From Tenrec ecaudatus (taxonomy: Eukaryota > Chordata > Mammalia > Afrosoricida > Tenrecidae), in NCBI RefSeq assembly GCF_050624435.1, contig NC_134545.1, positions 86,084,063-86,148,062 on the forward strand: a stretch of 64,000 bases of DNA. The letters run 5' to 3'. The position numbers were made by a program, and so were the translations under genes. The notes beneath the pieces are model-generated. The model was not told the origin of the DNA and made no database searches. It saw only the letters and a list, made by a program, of their open reading frames with translations. How positions within the stretch are numbered: the first letter of the stretch is position 1; the number at the start of each line of letters is the position of its first letter. Below are positions 23,906-34,573 of this stretch, piece by piece.

Positions 23906-25315
23906 TATTTTTTTTCTTTTACTGGGGGCTCTTACAGATATTATAACAATCCATATATCAATTATAGTAAGCAAACTTGTACAGATGTTGCTATCATCAT
24001 TTTCAAAATATTTTCCCTCTACCTTTGCCCTTTGATATCAGCTCCTTTTTATTCCCTCCCACCTACCACCCTTATGAACCCTTAATAAATTGTGTATTAT
24101 TACTATTTTTCATATCTTATACCACCTGATGTATCCCTTCACCCAAATTTCTGTTATTAATCTTCCTTGATTAGTGTTCTACATTATCATTGCTATCAGT
24201 TCCCCATTACCTGTCCCCTCTTCCCATACCTCATGGAATTGTTATTCTCACTACTGTTTCTGATTGGTTTATCTCTCCTCAAATGCTCTAATCTGTACCA
24301 GTGTACATTCCCTGGTCTAGCAGGGTTTGTGACGTAGACCTGGTGCCATGATAGTGAGAGGAGGAAGCATTAGAGCAGTGGTTCTCAACCTTCCTAATGC
24401 TGGGACCCTTTCATACAGTTTCTCATGATGTAGTGACCCTCAACCATAAAATTATTTTAATTGCTACTTCATAACTATAATTTTGCTGCTGTTAGGAATC
24501 GGGCAACCCCTGTGAAAGGGTCATTTGAACTCCAAAGGGGTCGTGACTCACAGGTTGAGAACTGCTGCATTAGAGGAATGTTGTGTTCCTTTGGTGCTGT
24601 ACCTGGATGCATCATCCTTTCTGAGTGTCCCTTCTGTGAGGGAATGCCCACTTATCAACAGGCGGGCTTAGGGTCTCCACTGTGATCCCTTCCCTTCACT
24701 GTGTTTGTTTTTTTTGGTCATCTGATACCTGATCCTATTGACACCTCATGTTCATACAGGTGATTCTTCCATGTGGGCTTTGTTGCTTCCCTGCTAGACG
24801 GCCGCGTCTTTAACTTCAAGCCTTTATTGTTTAATAGTCGGGCACCATCAGCTTTATTCACCACATTTGCACACGTAGTCATTTTGTCTTCTGTGATCTT
24901 GTTGGGAAAGTGAGTATCATACAATACATTATTAGAATAAAGTGTTCTTGTGTTGAGGGAAGACTTAAGTTGAGGCCCATAGCCCATCTAACTTAATACT
25001 ATAACATTTAAATATATGTACATAGACTAATACCCCATCTTTATTAATATATTTACATATATGCATGTCTATGTTTATACCTCTTTATATAGTTTGTTTG
25101 CCCTTCATTGGTTTGCTCTCTCAGTAATTCCTCTCAGCTACATTACAATTGATCAAACACTACCGGGTACTCTATACCTTCCTTGCCATTGATTTTAGAT
25201 CCCTTGTTGTTCCCCTGTCCCTGAGTTTGTTGGCTCACAACTCCCTTCCACCCGCCCCCCCCCCCACGTCCTCCTCTCATGCTGATATGATTGGCTGTCA
25301 ATAAATTCATTTTTG
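23906..25315 (-). mobile_element. L1 3' end, family A2, 1.4 kb, carrying SPIN
   Basis: Opens CTTTTACTGGGGGCTCTTAC and keeps the A2 landmark order to about 25275. The flanks TACAGTGACTTCCATCC (23889-23905) and TACAGTGACGTCCAACC (25316-25332) match 15 of 17. The similarity may extend further upstream. A SPIN sits inside at 24376-24567. Confidence 0.82.
24376..24567 (+). mobile_element. SPIN hAT MITE, 192 bp
   Basis: CAGTGGTTCTCAACCTTCC at the left and GTTGAGAACTGCTG at the right. The perfect 8-bp TSD CATTAGAG occurs at 24368-24375 and 24568-24575, inside L1 A2 sequence. Confidence 0.96.
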
Positions 25316-25332
25316 TACAGTGACGTCCAACC

Positions 25333-27115
25333 TTTTTTAAAAAAACAACAAACCAGTTTTAGTGGGCCACACTCCACATATATAGTTCAATAATATCAAG
25401 TAGAGTTGTGTAGTCATTATAACACAATCCATTTTAGAACATTTTCTTCTTTCTATAGGACCCATTTCCCTTCAAACCCCCCACCATGCCTCCAAGAAAC
25501 CATTGATCCAGTTGCAGTCTCTATAGATTTACCCATTCTGGATTTCATATACTGAAAAACATTAAAAAACAAAGAAACAGACAGCAATAATAAAAATAAA
25601 ATAGAGTAAAACCTCAATAGAAAAGAAAGCAGAAAATATTAAAAACAAAAAAAACTTTAAAATAGGTCAAAAGTAAGATCAAAAGATAGGTGTTAAATTG
25701 TAACCTAACTATATCTGCCATAATCCACTTTCCAATACACACTGCAAGATACCAAGTCTATTCACATCCCTAGTCTAGGTTCAGAGGGAATTCACCAGAG
25801 GCATAATCCACATATATTCCATCTTCACTTTTTAAAAAAATTAAAACATTTTTTTTATTTTAAAATTTTCTTCACCAGTTTCATTGGCATATAATTCACA
25901 TACAATTTGATGGTTCATTCACATCAAGAGTTGTACAATTATCACCACACTCAGTTTTAGAACATTTTTCATTTTTGTACTCATTGTTATTAACTGCTCA
26001 TTTCTCCCCAACCTTCCCTGCCATACCCCAAAGAAACCATTAATCTAGTTACCGGTGATTTACACTAACAAAAATAACAAAGTAAAAAACACAAAAACGT
26101 AACTTGAAAAGAAAGTAGAAAATATTAAAAACTAGAATACATTTAAGTGGGTTATAAAGGAGATCAAATGATAGGGTACAAAATTTAAACTAACAGCATC
26201 TGCAGTAATACACTTTCCAGTATATTTTGCATGTTAGCAAATCTATTCACATCCTGGGTCCATGATCAGAGGGGATTCACCAGAGGTTTAATTCATGTGT
26301 GAACCCTATAAATAGATTTCGGGTGTCCATTGTCATCCATAGGTTTCTGCAAACTGAGTATTCACAATTTAAGCTCTGATGCCATTCCCTCCTTTAGATT
26401 TGGATCATATTATTTACAATCATTGTGGACTTTGTTGAGGCCTCACTTAAATGATGGCTGCTTATTTGAAAACAAGCCTTTAAGACCACAGACACTATGT
26501 TTTCACCACACTTTGCTAATAGCATCTATATCTTCAGCTATCTCTTCTTGAGGTTGAACATTAAGCAGGGCCATGTTATAAGAACTGATTGTTCTTAGAG
26601 TAGGGCTAGAATTAAGTGCAAGCCCAAAATCCATTCACGCCTCTGGTTTATGTTTCTGGTTCACCTTAGAGACATTGTCATTTTAGAGAACATTATCAAG
26701 CACCTCCCTTCCCCCATGGGCATTACTTCTAATGCCATCAAGTCAGTGCTGACTTTTAGTGACCCAAAGGGCCATTAACATTTTTTAAAAACTGAGACAT
26801 CTTTTTAAATGGGTCTAAAGAGAGATCAAACAAGATACTGCATTTTAAGCTATGTCTACTATAATCATTTCTACAATGCCCTCTTTTAACAAGGCTAGTC
26901 ACATTATTGACCATGGTCAGAGAATATTTCAGACACTTTGTGTGTGAACTCTGCAAATGGATTTTGGGCTTCCACTGTTAGCCATTCATCCATAGCCTTT
27001 TCTGTAAACCAGCCATTCACAATTTATGCCTCATTTCCTCCTTTGGATTTGCATTGTTAGTTACAACCCTTGGCTCACAGGCTGGTGTGCTTCCTCCATG
27101 TGGATTTAGTTGATA
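25333..27115 (-). repeat. Three head-to-tail old L1 3' UTR copies (family D)
   Basis: Three diverged copies of one L1 3' UTR lie in tandem: about 25333-25825, 25826-26690 and 26745-27115. Each has, in order, an ATTCACATA...AGAACATTTT block, an A-rich block and AGAGGG(G)ATTCACCAGAGG or its relic. The first two open with T/A runs, as separate minus-strand L1 ends would. Confidence 0.6.
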
Positions 27116-27135
27116 CCTCACTTCCATCTTCTTTT

Positions 27136-27717
27136 TTAAAAAAAATCATTTTATTGGGGGCTTTTACAGCTTTTGTGACATTCCATACATAATTGTATCA
27201 ACCATATACGTACATATGTTGCCGTCATCCTTTCCAAAACATTTTCTGCTTGCGCTCTTGGTATAAGCTCCTCTTCTTTCCCCACCCTCCTACCCTCATG
27301 AATTCTTGATCAATTATATATTGTTATTATTTTGTATCTCACCCACATTTCTGTTATTTGTCCCCTTTTGGGGTAGAGGGGCATATATCCAACCTTGTGA
27401 AGGGTTCCCTTTCCTCCCCTTCCCTCTCCCCAACCATCCTCCTATCCTCATATCACTACTCCCACTACTGTTCCTGAGGAGTTTATCTGTCCTGAATTCC
27501 ATGCGTCAAGAGCTCTTATCTGTACCAGTGTGTGCTCTCCGGTCTAGCCAGATCTGTAAGGTAGAACTGGGTCATGGTAGTTGGGGGGAGGAAGCATTCA
27601 GGACCTAGAGGAATGATGTGTTTTGTCGGTGCTACACTGCACCTTGGTTGAATCATCCCTTCCTTATAATCCTCCTTTGGGGCGATATCCAATTGTCTAC
27701 AGATGGGCTTTGGGTAT
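27136..27717 (-). mobile_element. L1 3' end, family A2
   Basis: AAAAAATCATTTTATTGGGG and CATTCCATACATAATTG mark A2. The TSD is CCTCACTTCCATCTTCTTTT (27116-27135) against CCTCACTTCATCTACTTTT (27718-27736). The host is the third family D copy. Confidence 0.85.
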
Positions 27718-27762
27718 CCTCACTTCATCTACTTTTGATACTTCCTGCATGCATGTTCAGGA

Positions 27763-27960
27763 GCCTTGGTGGAGCAGTAGCTTCGAGTTGGGCTGCTCAT
27801 CATAAGATCAACAGTTCAAAACCACCGACTGCTCTGGAGTTAAAAGACAGGGCTTTCTACTCCCGTAAAGAATTACGGGAGTCAGAAGCTCACGGGCAAT
27901 TCTATCCTGTCCTGTAGGGTTGCTGTAAGTCAGTATCAAGTCAGTGGCAGTAAGTTTGGT
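27763..27960 (+). repeat. AfroSINE
   Basis: GAGCCTTGGTGGAGCAGTAG opens it; AAGATCAACAGTTCAAAACC (B-box region), CTATCCTGTCCTGTAGGGTT and CAGTGGCAGTAAGTTTGG follow. Confidence 0.88.
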
Positions 27961-28299
27961 TTTGTTTTTTACATAGACATTCACATTTTTGCTCATCGAA
28001 TCCTTCAATATTGAAACTTGAGACTATTTTCTTTACCGCTTTCTTCTTGAGGTATGCTGAACGTGTAATTCCCCTTTTGGCCTTTAAGTCCAAGTTTTTG
28101 TATATTTCATTATACTTTGTTGCCATCTTGAGCTCTCTTTGGAAATCTTTTGTTCTGCTTTTTGAACTTCATTTCTTCAACTTGCTTTAGCTACTTTATG
28201 CTCAGGAGCAAGTTTTAGAGTGTCTTCCGATGCCCACTTTGGTCTTTAATCTTTCTTTCTGGTAGTATTTTGTTGCTGTGGAGGTGGAGTCCTTTATGC

Positions 28300-28543
28300 C
28301 AGGGGTGTCGCACTGGCCGCCCTCGGGCTGCATGTGGCCCCGAGGTAATTTTTTGTGGCTTGCGATGCTCTGAAATAAAATGAAAATAGAAAAAATTGTT
28401 CTGAAGAAAATAGCGCTTATGGGCTATCGAGGCAATACCATACACATAATTCCCTTGCTCCATTTTATTTCAGAGCATCGTGGCCACAAAAAATTACCTC
28501 GGGGGCCGTATACGGTCTGCGGGCCGCCAGTTTGACACCCCTG
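28300..28543. mobile_element. Palindromic hAT MITE, 244 bp
   Basis: Termini CAGGGGTGTCGCACTGGC and (reverse complement of right end) CAGGGGTGTCAAACTGGC lead into inverted arms of about 80 bp (GAGGTAATTTTTTGTGGC occurs in both), around a loop of roughly 75 bp. The perfect 8-bp TSD CTTTATGC occurs at 28292-28299 and 28544-28551. It has no coding capacity; the family is not identified. Confidence 0.93.
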
Positions 28544-29122
28544 CTTTATGCCATCCCACAACTCATTGTCTTGAGTCATTAGTGTTCAATGTAATTTTAG
28601 ATAGGTTATACTGAAAGTCAGATTTTGATTTCCCTGGATGTGCTTGAGCTTGAATTTGCATATGAACAATTGATGGACTTTGTTTCCTATTTCCAGCCCT
28701 CCTCTTTCCTAACCCATGTTCTGACTGATGGATATAGAGCTTTCCCCACAGATTTGATTCTGTGTATTCCCTCTAGCAAAATCCATATGTACAGTCACTG
28801 TTTATGTTGCTGGACCAAAGTGTTTACAACGATGAAGCCATTGGTCTAGCAAAATCCTATTGCGACTTCTAGTATTGTCTCTATCAAGAGTATATTAACC
28901 TTTCATATTTATAACTATCACCTTCCTATCAGTAGCAATTATTGGTACATCCTGATTTTATATTTGATTCATTTCATATTTTAGAATTTTAAAAATCTTC
29001 AATTTCTTCGTCTTTGGTGTGGTTGGGAATAAAGTTGAATAATAGACTTATTAACTTATTTTCCTTGTAGGTATATTCATACTATCCAATTACTGACAAT
29101 GTTGTACTTCAGATTATATCTT

Positions 29123-30062
29123 TTAAAAAGTTTTATTGTGAATTAGGTGAAGGCTTATAGTATAGATAGTTTTACATGTAATAGTTCAAACATATTTTGT
29201 CTCAACTCATCTCCCCTCAATGTACCATCACTTACCTCATTTCCTCCCTGTGTTTTCTGTTTCCCTCTCTCCTCTTTCTTAACCTTCTGGATCTTGTCCT
29301 TGGATAAATGCTGCCCTTTTAATGTAAACAGTTAATTATTCTAACATGGAGGTGGGTTCAGTTCCAGACATGAAGGATGACTAAGGGCCCTAGCCTTGGG
29401 ACAGGTGGTGGTGGGATCTGTTTTATGATTTGGGGTTTTTGTACCATATATTTCTCTTTTCTGTCCAGGACCTTCCAAAGTGATGTTTTTCAGAGCAGTT
29501 GGTAGTGATAGTCAGGCACCATCTAGTTCTTCTGGTCTCATGTTCATGGAGGCTGATAATTGCACATCCCATTAGTCCTTTGAATGAGATTTTTTCATAT
29601 GCCTTTCAATTTTTTTCTTTTTAATCGTTTTATTAGGGGCTCATACAACTCTTATCACAGTCTATACATACATCAATTGTGTAAAGCACATTTGTACATT
29701 CATTGCCCTCATCATTTTCAAAATATCTGCTCTGCACCCAAGCCCCTGGCACCAACTCCTCATTTTCCCTTCCTTCACCGCTCCACCCTCCCTCATGAAC
29801 CCTTGATAATTTAGAAATTATTTTGTCATATCTTGCACTGTCCGGTGTTTCCCTTTACCCACTTTTCTGCTGTCCGCCCCTCAGGGAGCCTTTCAATTTT
29901 AAGAACTCTTTTTTCCTCTCCATGGGGGAAGACCAATAGTTGCACCTTAGATCTAGACTACTCGTGAGCTTTGAAGCCCTCAGTCGCTACCCATCAAAGT
30001 AGGATATAGAACATTGTCTTTATGAATTATGTTGTGCCAGTGGACCTTGATGTCTCTTGAGA
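29123..30062 (-). mobile_element. Older L1 3' UTR, family C, in RTE
   Basis: GTTTTATTGTGAATTAGGTG opens it. ATGTTTTTCAGAGCAGTTGG and TAGGATATAGAACATTGTC match the copy at 13105. The flanks TTCAGATTATATCTT (29108-29122) and TTCAGAATGGACCTT (30063-30077) are an eroded TSD within RTE. A family B L1 is nested inside. Confidence 0.75.
29614..29887 (-). mobile_element. L1 3' end, family B, nested
   Basis: TTAATCGTTTTATTAGGGGC opens it. The perfect 13-bp TSD GCCTTTCAATTTT occurs at 29601-29613 and 29888-29900. It is the innermost level of a three-deep nest. Confidence 0.93.
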
Positions 30063-30344
30063 TTCAGAATGGACCTTAAAATGTTCTTATTGACAGTGAA
30101 TATGATGCCATTCCACTTCAATTTGTCATTCTCAGTAGATAATGATTGTCTCATTCAAAATAGTCATATCAATGAATTTCATTTCATTAATGCCTAAGAT
30201 ATATGTTTCTTCAAGTGTTTTATTTTACTTTTTATATCTTTAATTGTAATTTTAATAAATTCATAATTTTCTTCATTTATACTTTATTTTATTGAGTAGT
30301 AATGGATATTTGCAGTTGTTTCTTCTCATAACTAGTTGTGAATA

Positions 30345-31225
30345 AAACAAAAACAAACTACTTCATAACGTAGGAACAAGGGAAAGGCTCTATCCCATAG
30401 AGGATAAGGATTACGTTTCTTACTATTCTAGACAGCATATAGGCAACTCTTGAGGAGGGCGGTGTAGGGGCTGATTATAGCAGCCTGCAAATCCCTATGG
30501 ATCACATAACTAGATATGTCACATCAGGGCAGGAATGTCAGTTCCACTAGTGAGTTCCAGCAGATGTAATGGCACTAGCCGAGGTCTGAGTACATGTCCA
30601 TTGACAACAGACTGCCTGGAAAGGGGGCCAGGGACTCTCTTTTATGGGGTAATCTGGATGAATCATAGCCCTTCTAAGAATACTAGACCACACATGCACC
30701 AATAACTAATTCTGCCAAGGGGTGTCACAAACAAAATCCTTGTTTTGATATTTAACAGTAAGAATACCTACACTTAGTTTATTGCAGTCTAGTAAAATTG
30801 TGTCATCTTGATTACAGCCTGGGACCTATCACCTTCAGTTAATTTCGAAGTCATTCTTATAGCCAAAGGAAAAAAAGCCTTGAAAAGTGACATGCTTGGG
30901 AAACTTTTGATCTCACAAAGGTGAATTTTTCTGGGGATCCCTACTAGTATAACTAGCCATGGAAAGAGCAACAGGGCTGGGAAAGGATGGGCTTTTATTT
31001 ACCATTTTAACTCAGTCCTCCCCGCCCCCCCAGTTTTTGGTCTTACTCTAATGGGAGTGGGAGTCAAGCTAACCAGATTGTTTCGGATTGAAACCTATTT
31101 CTTACTAATTCCACCCCCCCCCCTTTTTTTTTCAGTATCCTTTGTGGTATTGTTCATTTTTGAAAGGATTCAATTATACTTTTTAATGTTGACAGACCTC
31201 CTCTTACTAATAAAAGCCTAACCTA
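30345..31225. other. Unclassified block, possibly LTR-derived
   Basis: Richer in GC than its surroundings up to about 30620. In reverse it has CCATAAAAGAGAGTCCCTGG, reminiscent of a TATA box in an LTR. TAACTAG occurs at 30329-30335 and 30950-30956, but convincing LTR ends were not found. Identity unknown. Confidence 0.3.
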
Positions 31226-31226
31226 T

Positions 31227-31738
31227 TTCCATACCCATTGCTATTGAGTCAATTTTAATTCATAGTGACCCTATAGGACAGAATAGGACTGCTCCATAGG
31301 ATTTCTTAGGCTATAAATCTTTTTTTTAAAACATTTTATTGAGGATTCTTACAGCTCTTGTAACAATCCATACATCACTTGTATCAAGCACATTTGTACA
31401 TATGTTGCCATCATTGTTTTCTAGACATTTAAGTCCTTCCTGCCTCCCTCTACCCTTCCCCCTACCTCCACTACCCCCACTCTCGTGGCCCCTTGATAAA
31501 TTATAAATTATTATTATTTCATATCTTACACCAACCACTGTCTCCCTTTCTCCACGGTTTCTGTTGTTCATCCTCTGGGGGGTTGGGGAGGTGCTGTGAT
31601 GTGTCTCTCATAGTAGAGATCCGTTCCCCCTTTCTCCCCTCTTCATTGCCACATTTTTCCTCCAGAGTGACTGGTAGGTTCGAACTGCCAGCATCTTGGT
31701 TAGTAGCTTAGTGCTTTAGTCACTGTGACATTAGGGCT
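31227..31738 (-). repeat. AfroSINE split by an L1
   Basis: The reversed tail (GCTATTGAGTCAATTTTAAT, CCTATAGGACAGAATAGGAC) ends at about 31325. The tRNA-like half (GGTAGGTTCGAACTGCCAGC) resumes near 31660. Confidence 0.82.
31329..31645 (-). mobile_element. L1 3' end, family A2, in an AfroSINE
   Basis: AAAACATTTTATTGAGGATT opens it, followed by the usual TACATATGTTGCCATCA and the C/T tract. No clear TSD. Confidence 0.8.
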
Positions 31739-31739
31739 T

Positions 31740-32180
31740 CTTCTCCTCTAGCAGGTTTGTCTTTTTTTTATGGTTAAAATACTGATTATTACGTTTATTT
31801 TTTCAGAATTTGGAAGCATAATGGAATTTAAAAAATGAATTAGAAAACATCATGTTATGGAAGACCTTAAATTTTCTTTTGATCCTTAGGTTTGGGTAAA
31901 TTAATTAATGCTTTTCAGTTCATTGCATACTACAAAAATTTATTAAATTATCTCAGCTGTGATTAAAAATAAAATGTGTCTTGTTACATTAATATGTGAA
32001 AATTAGTCATAGCTTATAAGAATATTACAGTATTATAAATAATCTTTTATGTGCCTGAAGGGAAATAATGGGAAATTTAGTAACATTTGCATATTTTTTC
32101 TCAAATACTAGTAATATTTCCATTTTGGGAAGTAAGTAATATGTGTGGGTGTATATATATATATTCGTGGGTATTTTAAT
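31740..32180. other. No recognised feature
   Basis: AT-rich intronic sequence with a short TA run near 32155. Confidence 0.4.
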
Positions 32181-32196
32181 CTGGGAGACTTTTTAA

Positions 32197-32714
32197 TTAT
32201 CATTTTATTGGGGGACTCTTACAAATCTTGTAACAGTCCATCATTCAATAGCATTAAGCACACTTGTACATATATTGCCATCAACATTTGCAAAACAATC
32301 GCTTTCCACTTGTACCCTTGGTAACAGCTCTTCTTTTTTTAACCCTCCATCCCCCACCCTCATGAATCCTTGATCTATTATATATTATTTTGTGCCTTAC
32401 ACTGTCCATGGTCTCCCTTTACCCACCCTCCTCTTATTCGCCCCCCTAGAGGCATCTATGTATCCAACCTTGTGATGGCTTCCCCCTTCCCTCCCCCACC
32501 CCTTTATCTCCCTACCCTCATGATATTTCCATCCCCACTACTTTCCTGGGGGTTTTATCTGTCCTGAATTCCATGTGTTGAGAGCGCTTGTCTGTACCAA
32601 TGTGTATACTCTGGCCTAGCAGGATTTGTAAGGTAGAACTGGGTCATGGTAGTGGGGAGGAAGAAGCTATTCAGGAACTAGAGGGATGATGTATGTTTTG
32701 TCAGTGCTATACTG
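32197..32714 (-). mobile_element. L1 3' end, family A2
   Basis: ATCATTTTATTGGGGGACTC opens it. The flanks CTGGGAGACTTTTTAAT (from 32181) and CTGGGCGAAGTTTTTAAT (32715-32732) form an eroded TSD. Confidence 0.85.
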
Positions 32715-32932
32715 CTGGGCGAAGTTTTTAATGTGTATTCGTGAGTGGGTGAAAAGTCTAAAGACATAGTGATTTAAGCTAATAGAGCAAATAACAAAGG
32801 GTTGTAACAACATTTTTTGGATAAAATTATTTTCTATGCTTATATACCTCAACATGATGGAATAGTGTGTATGGTAATTGGTAGCCAAACTATTTTTATA
32901 ATTTTTATCTTTCAGATTATTTTTATTTGTAT

Positions 32933-33047
32933 ACCTTATATACTCGAGAATAAGCTGACCTGAATATCAGCCGAGGCCCCTTATTTTACCACAGAAACTG
33001 CATAAAAAATGTGCTGAAAACTCTGCTTATACATGAGTATATATGGT
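32933..33047. repeat. Palindromic MITE, 115 bp
   Basis: ACCTTATATACTCGAGAATA at the left mirrors ACCATATATACTCATGTATA (reverse complement of the right end). The interior has CAGCCGAGGCCCCTTATTTT. Widespread vertebrate copies with ACTCGAGTATAAGCCGA look alike from memory; I cannot name the family. Confidence 0.6.
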
Positions 33048-33363
33048 AATCTGTATTATTGACCTGAAACAAAAAATGCTTTCCTTGGTGCTTTCACATT
33101 TTGGTGCATTTTGGCTACATTTCACCATAAGTGCTCTGTACATAGTAAGAGCAGAATAATCAGTCACCATAAATTTCTTCATATCTCTACTACCATAGAA
33201 AAATTGAGCTTAGTCAGTAGAAAGCCCTTTGCTCTGAACTGTGGTCGTCCTTACATGATTCTGGACTACCAGAACAAAGTATGTTGTATAAACTCTCTTC
33301 GTTCTTGATTGTTTTACTTGGGACTAATGTTAATGGGTACTTTGTTATAACCATGATAGGTTT
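33048..33363. other. No recognised feature
   Basis: Apparently unique intronic sequence. Confidence 0.4.
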
Positions 33364-34034
33364 ACTATCTTTTTATTTCTTTTTTTAAAAAACATTTTAT
33401 TAGGGGCTCATACAACTCTTACCACAATCCATACATATACATACATCAATTGTATAAAGCACATCCATACATTCTTTGCCCTAATCATTTTCAAAGCATT
33501 TGCTCTCCCCTTAAGCCTTTTGCATCAGGTCCTCTTTTTTTCCCCCTCCTTCCCTGCTCTCCCCCCCCCCCATGAGCCCTTGATAATTTATAGATTGTTA
33601 TTTTGTCATATCTTGCCCTATCCGGAGTCTCCCTTCCCCCCCTTCTCTGCCGTCCATCTCCCAGGAAGGGGGTCACATGTGGATCCTTGTAATCAGTTCC
33701 CCCTTTCCAACCCACTCACCCTCCACTCTCCCAGCATCGCCCCTCACACCCCTGGTCCTGAAGGTATCATCCACCTTGTATTCCCTGTGCCTCCAGCTCC
33801 CATATACACCAGTGTACAACCTCTGCCCTATCCAGTCCTGCAAGGTAGAATTCGGATCATGGTAGTTGGGGGGAGGAAGCATCCAGGATCTGGGGGAAAG
33901 ATGTGTTCTTCATTGGTACTACATCGCACCCTGACTGACCCATCTCCTCTCCTAAACCCCTCTGTGAGGGGATCTCCAGTGGCCGACAAATGGGCCTTGG
34001 GTCTCCACTCTGCACTTCCGCCTTAATTCACTAT

Positions 34035-34059
34035 GGTGTGTGTGTGTATATATATATAT
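34035..34059. repeat. (GT)n(AT)n microsatellite
   Basis: GTGTGTGTGTGTATATATAT and a few more AT units, inside the L1 family B copy. Confidence 0.95.
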
Positions 34060-34077
34060 TCTTTTTTTTTTTTGCAT

Positions 34078-34573
34078 GATGCCTTATACCTGGTCCCTTT
34101 GGCACCTCGTGATCGCACAGGCTGGTGTGCTTCTTCCATGTGGGCTTTATTGCTTCTGAGCTAGATGGCTGCTTGTTCACCTTCAAGCCTTTAAGATCCC
34201 AGACACTATCTCTTTCAATAGCCGGGCACCATCAGCTTTCTTCGCCACATTTGCTTATGCACCCGTTTGTCTTTGGCAATCATATCATGGAGGTGTGCAG
34301 CCAATGATATGATTTTTTGTTCTTTGATGCCTGATAACTGATCCCTTCGGGACCACGTGATCACATAGGCTGGTGTGTTCTTCCATGTGGGCTTTGTTGC
34401 TTCTGAGCTAGATGGCCCCTTGTTTATCTTCAATCCTTTAAGACCCCAGACACTATCTCTTTTGATAGCCGAGCACCATCAGCTTTGTTCACCACATTTA
34501 CTTGTTCACCTGCTTTGGCTTCAGCAGTTGTGTCAGGAGTGTGAGCATCATAAGAGTGCCAATTTAATAAAAG
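34078..34573. repeat. 248-bp tandem duplication in L1 B
   Basis: The segment starting GATGCCTTATACCTGGTCCC (34078) recurs as GATGCCTGATAACTGATCCC (34326). The order is then the same: GGCTGGTGTG, CCATGTGGGCTTT, GAGCTAGATGGC, AGACACTATCTCTTT, CACCATCAGCTTT. Other L1 copies here have one unit. Confidence 0.9.

Larger units (their letters stand above)
27975..30335 (-). mobile_element. RTE (BovB-like) LINE remnant, multiply interrupted
   Basis: Antisense RTE coding text similar to the afrotherian RTE family. AACTTGCTTTAGCTACTTTA and GAGCAAGTTTTAGAGTGTCT belong to the region upstream of the reverse transcriptase. TTGAATTTGCATATGAACAA, GTTCTGACTGATGGATATAG and, past the insertions, GATATTTGCAGTTGTTTCTT belong to the endonuclease part. 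It is broken by a hAT MITE (28300-28543) and by L1 C (29123-30062). All frames are closed. Confidence 0.75.

Noticed and set aside
33520..34026. 168-codon open frame, proline/serine-rich, + strand
   Set aside because: It lies wholly in the antisense of the L1 family B 3' UTR (C/T-rich tract); parallel frames appear in every sibling L1 copy.
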